From positions 1 through 49,131 of the forward strand of contig CAOUJG010000008.1 in NCBI GenBank assembly GCA_948537335.1: a stretch of 49,131 nucleotides of DNA, given 5' to 3'. A program made the position numbers and the translations under genes. This document shows, one piece after another, positions 40,520-47,354 of this stretch (position 1 is its first letter; the number at the start of each line of letters is the position of its first letter). This stretch comes from an uncultured Eubacteriales bacterium (GTDB lineage: Bacteria; Bacillota; Clostridia; Oscillospirales; Acutalibacteraceae). The notes below the pieces were generated by a model that saw nothing but the letters and a program-made list of their open reading frames with translations, ran no database searches and had not been told where the DNA came from.

Positions 40520-41226
40520 AAGCAACCACCATACAGACTGTATTTTTCCCACTCGGCAAAAGAGCCAAAAAACTTAAGTTCACCGTTCAAAAAGGCAACT
40601 TTAGAGGCAAACTTTTTGGCAGCGGGCAAATCGTGCGAAACCATAACAACAGTAACCCCGTCCTCCGAGTTGACGCGGTGAATGAGGCTATAAAAATTTT
40701 CGGCAGTGTCAAAATCAAGCCCAGTGCAGGGCTCATCCAAAATCAAAAGCGTAGGCCGTTTAACAATAGCGCGAGCAAACAAGACGCGTTGTTGCTGTCC
40801 GCCCGAGAGCTCGCCAAATCTGCGCCGAGCCAAGGGAGTAATCCGAGCTTTCTCCAAAGCGGCAGCAGTAAGGTCGCGGTCTTCTTTAGAATAAAAAGGC
40901 AACCGAAATTTGCGGCCACATCGGGTGCGCTGAGTACCAGAAAGGATGATCTCCTCCACAGTAGCGGGGAAGTCAAAAGGAATCCCGACATTCTGCGGCA
41001 AATAAGAGATACAATCGCGAGGACAGCCGATTTTAATGCTCCCGCGAGCAAGAGGCACAAGCCCCAAAATCGACTTAATCAAAGTGCTCTTTCCAGCGCC
41101 GTTGTTGCCAATAATGCAGACATAATCGCCGCGGTTAACGTCCAAATTAATATCCCGCAAAACAAAAACGGTTTTGTAGCCAACACGATAAGTAACGTCC
41201 AGCCGGCGGATCTCGATAAGACTCAT
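40516..41226 (-). CDS. znuC: Zinc ABC transporter ATP-binding protein ZnuC
   Basis: A 236-residue ABC ATPase. It has Walker A IGNNGAGKSTLIKSIL (about residue 37), the signature LSGGQQQRVLFARAI, Walker B LLILDEPCTGLD and the H-loop VSHDL. ISYLPQNVG is the Q-loop region. It belongs to the metal-uptake subfamily and powers ZnuB in the cytoplasm. It begins 2 bases from the end of znuA and overlaps znuB, so the three are tightly coupled. Zinc rather than manganese is favoured by the His-rich ZnuA loop and the linked Fur-family repressor. Confidence 0.95.
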   Translation of the reverse strand: MSLIEIRRLDVTYRVGYKTVFVLRDINLDVNRGDYVCIIGNNGAGKSTLIKSILGLVPLARGSIKIGCPRDCISYLPQNVGIPFDFPATVEEIILSGTQRTRCGRKFRLPFYSKEDRDLTAAALEKARITPLARRRFGELSGGQQQRVLFARAIVKRPTLLILDEPCTGLDFDTAENFYSLIHRVNSEDGVTVVMVSHDLPAAKKFASKVAFLNGELKFFGSFAEWEKYSLYGGCL

Positions 41227-41227
41227 G

Positions 41228-42274
41228 TTAATTTAGCCCCTGCTTCAGATTTTCAAAATTTTCGTACATCAGGTCAAGGTAAGTAACGCCACGGCTCAGC
41301 TGCTCTTTGGTGATATTATGAATAGCATAAAATGGCAAAGCCCGAGCACCGGTCTGTTCAGAAATAGAGCCCGCCACTTTAGGCTCAGAGGCTTCCTCAT
41401 AATAAACAACCGGCACGCCACGGGTACGGATAAAATCGATAATCTTAGCAATCCGCTTAACACTGGGCTCCGAGTCCGCAGAGCAGCCCTTAAAAGCCGA
41501 TTTATACTCAAGTCCGTAGCGATTAACAAAATAAAGATGAGCAAACCGGCCCGCAAAAACAATGGCCTTGCGGCGGGATACATTAATCATGTTCGTAAAT
41601 TTAGAGTCCAGCTCAAGTAATTTCTGCCGGTAATTTTGGGCGTTAGCCTGGTAATAATCGCGATTTTCCGGGTCGCGTTCGCAAAGAGCTGCAGCAATAT
41701 TATCCACCATTTTGGCGGCCAAAGTAGGGTCGAGCCAAATATGAGGGTCAAAACCGTGGTCATGATGGTGATGATTAGCTTCTTCACAGTGCCCAGCGCC
41801 GTCAGAGTCACCTTTCTCAGCGTGATGGCAAGGCGTCTTCAAAAGATCAATCCCCTGCGAAACATTGCAAACGCCCGGTCCGTCGCCATTAACGCTGCCA
41901 ATTATCCTGCCCGCCCAAGGCTCCATCTCCTTGCCAGTATAAAGAAAAACGTCGGCGCCCGAGATCCTCAGAATATCGGCAGGGCTGGGGTCAAAGCTGT
42001 GACTCTCCACCCCAGGAGGCAGCAGCAAATCGACTTCCGCGCGGCCGCTGGCAATCTGGCGGGCAAAGTCAAATTGCGGGAAAAGCGAGGCCACAACACG
42101 AATCTTCTTGTGCTCGCGAGTCGCCTCCGAAGCCGTGCTCCTGCAGCCCGACAAATTAACAATCGCAAAAGCAGAAAAGGCCAAAAATGCCGCCATAAAG
42201 CCGGCCAAAAGGTACCATTTTTTGTTACAAAACCAACTCAAAAAATCCAACGCCTTTCTAAAATATCTAAACAT
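41228..42274 (-). CDS. znuA: Zinc-binding lipoprotein ZnuA
   Basis: A 348-residue cluster 9 metal-binding lipoprotein. A long N-terminus is followed by a membrane signal (YLLAGFMAAFLAFSAFAIV) and the lipobox NLSGC (about residue 44). Predicted metal ligands lie in GVESHSFDPSP, in DPHIWLDP, in FAHLYFVNRYGLEY and in VVYYEEASEP. Between the first two is a His/Cys/Asp-rich loop (CHHAEKGDS... ANHHHHDHG), typical of zinc rather than manganese carriers. ATG 42274 has a poor ribosome site. A TTG 11 codons later, behind AAAGG, is an alternative start and would shorten the N-terminus. It lies between zur and znuC in one operon. Confidence 0.94.
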   Translation of the reverse strand: MFRYFRKALDFLSWFCNKKWYLLAGFMAAFLAFSAFAIVNLSGCRSTASEATREHKKIRVVASLFPQFDFARQIASGRAEVDLLLPPGVESHSFDPSPADILRISGADVFLYTGKEMEPWAGRIIGSVNGDGPGVCNVSQGIDLLKTPCHHAEKGDSDGAGHCEEANHHHHDHGFDPHIWLDPTLAAKMVDNIAAALCERDPENRDYYQANAQNYRQKLLELDSKFTNMINVSRRKAIVFAGRFAHLYFVNRYGLEYKSAFKGCSADSEPSVKRIAKIIDFIRTRGVPVVYYEEASEPKVAGSISEQTGARALPFYAIHNITKEQLSRGVTYLDLMYENFENLKQGLN

Positions 42275-42299
42275 GGCCGCAAAAGCCAGAAATCACGCG

Positions 42300-42707
42300 T
42301 CATTTAGACAAACAGTTTTCGCAAACGCCATAAAAGACGGTCTTTGGCAGGTCGATCTGAAAGGCTCGCGTTCGATTAATTCTGCGAAACAGGTCAATCA
42401 AGCCCTTGTCCTGAAAATGCACCGTCTGCGAACAAACCGAGCAAATCAGGTGAAAGTGCTCACAGCAGACCTCACGATCCTCGACATACTGGTAGCAAGC
42501 GCCATTTTGACCGTCCAGCTTGAACTTGCGCACAACATTAAGCTCCAAAAGTCGACTAAGGTGCCGATAGATAGTCGCTGTACCCACAGAATTCCCAGCG
42601 CGATCGAGCAAATGCTGAATCTCGCAAATAGTCAAATGCTGAGAAGAGTTCTGTTTTAAGCAGTTCAAAATAAGCTCTCGTTGCCGAGTATTTCTGGATT
42701 CTTGCAA
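42300..42707 (-). CDS. zur: Fur-family zinc uptake regulator (Zur)
   Basis: A 135-residue Fur-family repressor. The winged-helix N-terminal part shows NTRQRELILNCL and GTATIYRHLSRLLELNVVRKF. The dimerisation part has the regulatory His/Cys region CCEHFHLICSVCSQTVHF and a C-terminal CENC pair; the two CxxC motifs form the structural zinc site. The first gene of the znuA-znuC-znuB operon, it most likely represses that operon when zinc is plentiful. The start is TTG 42707 with only a weak ribosome site (GGGCG), so the exact N-terminus is uncertain. Fur or PerR function cannot be ruled out by sequence, but the operon makes Zur most likely. Confidence 0.9.
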   Translation of the reverse strand: MQESRNTRQRELILNCLKQNSSQHLTICEIQHLLDRAGNSVGTATIYRHLSRLLELNVVRKFKLDGQNGACYQYVEDREVCCEHFHLICSVCSQTVHFQDKGLIDLFRRINRTRAFQIDLPKTVFYGVCENCLSK

Positions 42708-42739
42708 AAAATCGCCCGCTTTTTACTTTTTTTGGTTAA

Positions 42740-42754
42740 TGAAAACCATTCTCA
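42740..42754. promoter_or_regulatory. Candidate Zur operator (7-1-7 inverted repeat)
   Basis: TGAAAAC-C-ATTCTCA has the 7-1-7 form of Fur-family boxes, with five of seven pairs matching. It covers the predicted transcription start of the zur-znuACB operon, just downstream of the -10 box, where binding would block transcription. Confidence 0.6.
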
Positions 42755-42757
42755 ATA

Positions 42758-42786
42758 ATTTTAACAAAAAAACTCAAAAGTGTCAA
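42758..42786 (-). promoter_or_regulatory. Promoter of zur-znuA-znuC-znuB
   Basis: On the minus strand a perfect TTGACA (42786-42781), a 17-base spacer, then TAAAAT (42763-42758). It is back to back with the dnaE promoter, whose TATAAT is at 42814-42819. Confidence 0.75.
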
Positions 42787-42851
42787 CGGCTTTCTTTTGG
42801 CGCGAAAAAGTTATATAATGTAAGGGAAAATTTTTTTGCGAGGAAGACGAA

Positions 42852-45800
42852 ATGAGCGAATTTGTGCACCTGCACGTCCACAGCGAGTACAGCTTGCTGG
42901 ACGGCGCTTGCAGGATTAAAGATATGGTGAAAAGAGCGAAAGAACTGGGGCAGTCGGCCATAGCGATAACTGATCATGGCAGCATGTATGGCGTTATGGA
43001 CTTTTACAAGACGGCAAGAAAAGCGGGCATAAAACCGATCATCGGGTGCGAAGTTTATGTTGCAAAACGCAGCCGGTTCGACAAGGTGCGGGAGTTCGAC
43101 TCCGAAATTTACCATCTGATTTTGCTGTGCAAGAACAACGCGGGCTACCAAAACCTGATCAAAATGGTGTCGCAGTCGTTCATCGAGGGCTTTTACAACA
43201 AGCCGAGAATAGACGAGGACTTACTTCGGCAGCACAGCGATGGGCTGATCGCGCTTTCTGCGTGCCTTGCGGGAGCTATTCCGCGCGCGCTGAACCGAAA
43301 CGACTACGATGCGGCAAAGCAGATAGCCCTAAATTACCGAGAAATCTTTGGCGAGGGCAACTTTTACTTGGAGCTGCAGAACCACGGGCTGAAGGAGGAA
43401 CTGCGGATTCTGCCGATGCTGGAGCGCTTGTCGAAGGAAACGGGCATTCCGATGGTCGCGACGAACGATTGCCACTACATAACGCAGGAAGATAGCCGAA
43501 TGCACGAGGTTTTGCTGTGCATACAGACGAACCATACGGTCGAGGACGACGACAAAATGGACTTCGGGACGGATCAGGTGTACATAAAGTCCGAAGCAGA
43601 GATGCGCGCGCTGTTTGAAAGCTACGAAGGTGCGATCGAGAATACAGCAAAAATCGCGGAACAGTGCAATGTTGAGTTCGAATTTGGCAAAACAAAACTG
43701 CCTCACTTTGATGTGCCCGGCGGTCAGGACCACTACGAGTACTTTAAAACGCAGTGCTATGAGGGTTTGCGCGAAAAATACGGAGAAAATCCGGACCAGA
43801 AGGTAGTAGAAAGGCTTGAGTACGAGCTTTCCACGATAAAGAGCATGGGCTACGTGGACTACTACCTCATTGTGAACGACTTTGTGAGCTACGCGAAGAG
43901 CGTGGGCATCGCCGTGGGGCCAGGCAGAGGCTCGGGCGCGGGCAGCCTGGCGGCCTATTGCATCGGAATCACCGGCATCGACCCGATGAAGTATAATCTG
44001 CTGTTTGAGCGGTTCTTGAACCCCGAACGCGTGAGCATGCCGGACTTCGACATCGACTTCTGCTACGTGCGGCGGCAGGAAGTCATAGATTACGTGATCC
44101 GAAAGTACGGCAGCGACCACGTGGCACAGATAATCACGTTTGGAACCATGGCCGCAAGAGGCGCAATCAGGGATGTGGGGCGCGTCCTCGCCATGCCATA
44201 CGCTCAGGTGGACTCCGTGGCGAAACTTGTGCCGATGGAGCTAGGCGTGACGATACAAAAGGCGCTAGAAACCTCGCCAGAACTGAAAAAGAAGTACGAA
44301 GAAAGCCCGCAAGTTAAGGATTTAATCGACATGGCGCAAAAGCTAGAGGGAATGCCGCGGCATGCCTCCACGCACGCAGCCGGAGTCGTGATAACGGAGC
44401 GGCCGGTGAGCGAGTATGTGCCGCTGGCCAAGAACGACGAGGCCATTGTGACGCAGTTCACGATGACAAACCTCGAAGAGCTGGGACTCTTGAAGATGGA
44501 CTTTTTGGGATTGCGCACTCTGACGGTGATAAAGGACACCGAGAAGATAATAAACAGAGCAGAGCCGGGGTTTAGAGTAGAAAACATCGATTTGCACGAC
44601 GCAGAAGTCTTTGACATGATGGCAAAAGGGCAAACGCAAGGGGTCTTCCAGTACGAGTCGGTGGGCATGAAGAACGTTTTAATGCAGCTAAAGCCCGACA
44701 GCATCGAGGATTTGATCGCGGTAATTTCGTTGTATCGGCCGGGACCAATGAGCTCAATTCCGCAGTATATCGAGAACCGGCACCATCCGGACAAAATAAA
44801 GTACAAGCACCCGCTTTTGGCGGACATCTTGGACGTAACGTACGGCTGCATCGTGTATCAGGAGCAGGTTATGCAGATTTTCCGCAAGCTGGCGGGATTT
44901 TCGCTTGGCCGGGCAGACATCGTGCGCAGAGCGATGTCCAAAAAGAAAAAGGACGTGATGGAAAGGGAGCACCAAATCTTCATCCATGGCCTGGTCGGCG
45001 AGGACGGCACCGTCGAGGTGGAGGGGTGCATCCGCAGAGGAATCAGCGAGGAGGTCGCCTCGAGCATATATTCCGAGATGGAAAGCTTCGCCTCGTACGC
45101 ATTCAACAAGTCGCACGCCGCCGCGTACGCGCTGATATCGTATCAGACCGCGTTTTTGAAGTGCAAATACCCCAAGGAGTATATGGCGTCGCTGATCACG
45201 AGCGTGTTCGACAACATAAATAAAGTCGTGGAGTACATCGAGGAGTGCAAAAATTTAGGGATCCGCGTGCTGCCGCCGGATATAAACGAAAGCGAGGCTG
45301 CATTTGCCGTCTCGGGCGAGGACATTCGGTTTGGGCTTTTGGCGATAAAAAGCCTAGGCAGAGCGCCAATAGACAGGATTCTGGAGGAGCGAAAGAACGG
45401 GAGATTCACGTCGCTGTACGATTTTTGCAAGCGAATGCACACAAAGGACGTGCAAAAAAAAGTGGTAGAAAGCCTGATAAAAGGCGGCGCGTTCGACAAT
45501 ATGGGCGCCAACCGCAGGCAGATGCTAACCGTTTTGGACGGCATATTCGAGGGCCTCTTGGCCGAAAAGCGAAACAACATCGAGGGACAAATCGGATTTT
45601 TTGACACAATGCAAACGGCGCAGGATCGGGCGCCAATAAAAATGCCGGACTTGGCGGAATTTTCGCAAACGGAACTCTTGAAAATGGAGAAAGAAATCAC
45701 GGGGCTCTATCTGTCGGGGCACCCGCTGTCGGAGTTCGCGGGAATCATAAAGTCGCAGCATTACGCGAAAATAAGCGACGTCGTAAATTGCGCAAGAGAG

Positions 45801-46352
45801 GACGTCCCAAAGCACAAGGATGGCGACAGAATAAAGATCTTGGCGATAATCTCGGAGGTAAAGCTCAAAACGTCCAAAAACAACAACACCTTCGCCTACG
45901 TGAGCATCGAGGACATGTACGGCGCGATGGAGATGATGGTCTTTGGGTCGGTGCTAGAAAAAAGCTCGTTTTTGCTGCGAGAGGGCAATATAGTGGAGCT
46001 GCGGGCCAGAATAAGTGTGCGAGAGGACGAAGCGCCCAAATTAATGTGCGACGAAGTGTTAGAAGCCCCGAAACTTAGCGAAATAGGTGAGGAATCCGGA
46101 CAGCAGGAAACGCAAAAACCGACAAAAAATCCGGGCCTATATATAAAGGTAAAGAGTAAGGCGAGCGAAGAGTACGAGCGGGCAATGCTGCTTTTGAGCA
46201 TATTCGAGGGCGGCACGCCAGTATATATTTTTTTGGAGGACGAGAAAAAGCTGGTGCAGGCGCCCAGAAAATTGTGGATCGCAAAAAACGACGTATTAAT
46301 CGAGGAACTAAAGAATAAAATAGGAGAGAGGAACGTTGTGCTGAGGGATTAG
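42852..46352 (+). CDS. dnaE: DNA polymerase III subunit alpha DnaE
   Basis: An 1166-residue family C polymerase. The N-terminal PHP domain begins FVHLHVHSEYSLLDGACRIKD and contains AITDHGSMYGVMDFY. The polymerase palm carries GPGRGSGAGSLAAYCIGIT and the catalytic MPDFDIDFC (about residue 399). FLGLRTLTVIKDTEKI, YQEQVMQIF and SHAAAYALISYQTAFLK follow. The C-terminal part has a helix-hairpin-helix region (LRVLPPDINES-like) and an OB-fold (about residues 980-1080). Length and order fit the long DnaE of Clostridia. ATG 42852 follows GAGGAAG. In Firmicutes with PolC, DnaE extends primers; whether this genome also has PolC is not visible. No other replication gene is adjacent. Confidence 0.97.
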   Translation: MSEFVHLHVHSEYSLLDGACRIKDMVKRAKELGQSAIAITDHGSMYGVMDFYKTARKAGIKPIIGCEVYVAKRSRFDKVREFDSEIYHLILLCKNNAGYQNLIKMVSQSFIEGFYNKPRIDEDLLRQHSDGLIALSACLAGAIPRALNRNDYDAAKQIALNYREIFGEGNFYLELQNHGLKEELRILPMLERLSKETGIPMVATNDCHYITQEDSRMHEVLLCIQTNHTVEDDDKMDFGTDQVYIKSEAEMRALFESYEGAIENTAKIAEQCNVEFEFGKTKLPHFDVPGGQDHYEYFKTQCYEGLREKYGENPDQKVVERLEYELSTIKSMGYVDYYLIVNDFVSYAKSVGIAVGPGRGSGAGSLAAYCIGITGIDPMKYNLLFERFLNPERVSMPDFDIDFCYVRRQEVIDYVIRKYGSDHVAQIITFGTMAARGAIRDVGRVLAMPYAQVDSVAKLVPMELGVTIQKALETSPELKKKYEESPQVKDLIDMAQKLEGMPRHASTHAAGVVITERPVSEYVPLAKNDEAIVTQFTMTNLEELGLLKMDFLGLRTLTVIKDTEKIINRAEPGFRVENIDLHDAEVFDMMAKGQTQGVFQYESVGMKNVLMQLKPDSIEDLIAVISLYRPGPMSSIPQYIENRHHPDKIKYKHPLLADILDVTYGCIVYQEQVMQIFRKLAGFSLGRADIVRRAMSKKKKDVMEREHQIFIHGLVGEDGTVEVEGCIRRGISEEVASSIYSEMESFASYAFNKSHAAAYALISYQTAFLKCKYPKEYMASLITSVFDNINKVVEYIEECKNLGIRVLPPDINESEAAFAVSGEDIRFGLLAIKSLGRAPIDRILEERKNGRFTSLYDFCKRMHTKDVQKKVVESLIKGGAFDNMGANRRQMLTVLDGIFEGLLAEKRNNIEGQIGFFDTMQTAQDRAPIKMPDLAEFSQTELLKMEKEITGLYLSGHPLSEFAGIIKSQHYAKISDVVNCAREDVPKHKDGDRIKILAIISEVKLKTSKNNNTFAYVSIEDMYGAMEMMVFGSVLEKSSFLLREGNIVELRARISVREDEAPKLMCDEVLEAPKLSEIGEESGQQETQKPTKNPGLYIKVKSKASEEYERAMLLLSIFEGGTPVYIFLEDEKKLVQAPRKLWIAKNDVLIEELKNKIGERNVVLRD

Positions 46353-46414
46353 CCGCGAGCGCGTGAATAAATGATAAATTCGTGGCAATAAATATTTAAG
46401 GAGTAAAATTTGAA

Positions 46415-46552
46415 TTGACGAGAAATTTTAAAAGCAAAACGTGGAAATTAAAGGCAAAAAGAACCTCAAACGCCTTTGGCATGGGGCAAGAATGCATAAA
46501 AAAACGGCTCGATTTAGATTTATACGACGCAAAGCCGAAGACTTCCATATAA
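46415..46552 (+). CDS. Possible small basic protein (45 aa)
   Basis: A TTG start at 46415 is preceded by AAGGAG (46398-46403) with 11 bases of spacing. The frame stays open for 45 codons to TAA 46550-46552. The product is basic at its front (TRNFKSKTWKLKAKRTS) and ends DLYDAKPKTSI. It matches no family I know. The length is near what chance allows in this composition, so this is a low-confidence call. Confidence 0.28.
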   Translation: MTRNFKSKTWKLKAKRTSNAFGMGQECIKKRLDLDLYDAKPKTSI

Positions 46553-46598
46553 TTTTGCAGACGCATTTATGCAGTTTTAACAAAGTTAAAATAAACTA

Positions 46599-46627
46599 TT
46601 GCATTTAATTATCCGTTATGATAAAAT
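46599..46627 (+). promoter_or_regulatory. Sigma-A-type promoter for the DUF5067 lipoprotein
   Basis: TTGCAT (46599-46604), a 17-base spacer ending TATGA, then TAAAAT (46622-46627). Confidence 0.65.
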
Positions 46628-46669
46628 CCAATTAACGATTAAAAGAAAAATTAAGAAAGAGGCGAGTGT

Positions 46670-47209
46670 ATGAAAAAAGGAATAGTTTTTATGATGTCCA
46701 TGGCAATGACGTTGCTTTTTTCTGGATGCGGATGTAGCCAAAACTCGACACCGACGACTATAGGAAATAACGATTCGCAAGGTCATTATGAGGATAATAC
46801 CGTAGAGCCTGAGCCAAAAACAACTCAGGAAAACGAAGGTACAATCGGCGACCTTAAAGTTGAGATAGCAAAATCAGAGGTAACGGAATCTAGTGACGGC
46901 AAGATGGTTTTGCTGGTTACCTACAGAGTCACCAACAATGGAAAAGAAGCCGTTGTATTTGATAAAAAGCTATCGGCAGAGGCCTACCAAAACAACACCG
47001 CACTTCGTCAGGCCTCCATGGATAACCAAGAGCACGACAAAGAAAACATGCTTAGGGTTGTAAAGCCGGGTGAAACCTTAGAATTCCACGAAGCATACAT
47101 TCTACAGGATAAGTCCGACGTAACGGTAAGGGTCTGCAAGGCTGATCAAACAGCAGAGCAAGAGCAAAACGATACAAGTATGATTACAAGAACTTTTAAA
47201 GTAAAATAA
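46670..47209 (+). CDS. DUF5067-like lipoprotein
   Basis: A 179-residue lipoprotein. The signal peptide MKKGIVFMMSMAMTLLF leads to the lipobox FSGC (Cys20), giving a membrane-anchored surface protein. A Ser/Thr/Asn/Glu-rich linker (about residues 25-60) leads to a beta-sandwich domain resembling DUF5067. That domain is marked by VLLVTYRVTNNGKEAVVFDKKLSAEAYQN and VVKPGETLEFHEAYIL (key parts YRVTNNGKEAV and KPGETLEF). Such domains are common in surface lipoproteins of gut Firmicutes and their ligand is unknown. ATG 46670 follows AAAGAGGCGAG. It has its own promoter and terminator, so it is a single-gene unit. Confidence 0.82.
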   Translation: MKKGIVFMMSMAMTLLFSGCGCSQNSTPTTIGNNDSQGHYEDNTVEPEPKTTQENEGTIGDLKVEIAKSEVTESSDGKMVLLVTYRVTNNGKEAVVFDKKLSAEAYQNNTALRQASMDNQEHDKENMLRVVKPGETLEFHEAYILQDKSDVTVRVCKADQTAEQEQNDTSMITRTFKVK

Positions 47210-47228
47210 AATTTCTCCTAATATATAG

Positions 47229-47261
47229 TGAGGGCTGCGAAAGTGGCCCTCATTATATTTT
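47229..47261 (+). terminator. Rho-independent terminator of the lipoprotein gene
   Basis: TGAGGGC (47229-47235) pairs with GCCCTCA (47246-47252) across ten bases, followed by TTATATTTT. Confidence 0.75.
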
Positions 47262-47289
47262 GCGGCAAGGCGAATACTGCGGCAGAGGC

Positions 47290-47318
47290 TGTACATATTC
47301 ATTTAAAGATATTATAAT
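47290..47318 (+). promoter_or_regulatory. Possible promoter for the flippase gene
   Basis: TGTACA (47290-47295), a 17-base spacer, then TATAAT (47313-47318). The -35 match is four of six. The start codon is at 47355. Confidence 0.42.
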
Positions 47319-47354
47319 AAAGTGGATTTTAATTAGTTTGAATGGAGTGTTTGG

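Larger units (their letters stand above)
46353..46669. other. 317-base region between dnaE and a lipoprotein gene
   Basis: This gap has no recognised gene. It holds a possible 45-residue reading frame with a ribosome site (46415-46552) and the lipoprotein promoter (46599-46627). No clear terminator follows dnaE. Confidence 0.5.

Noticed and set aside
43329..44120. A 263-codon open frame on the minus strand
   Set aside because: Antisense to the PHP and palm region of dnaE; explained by codon bias on the real strand.
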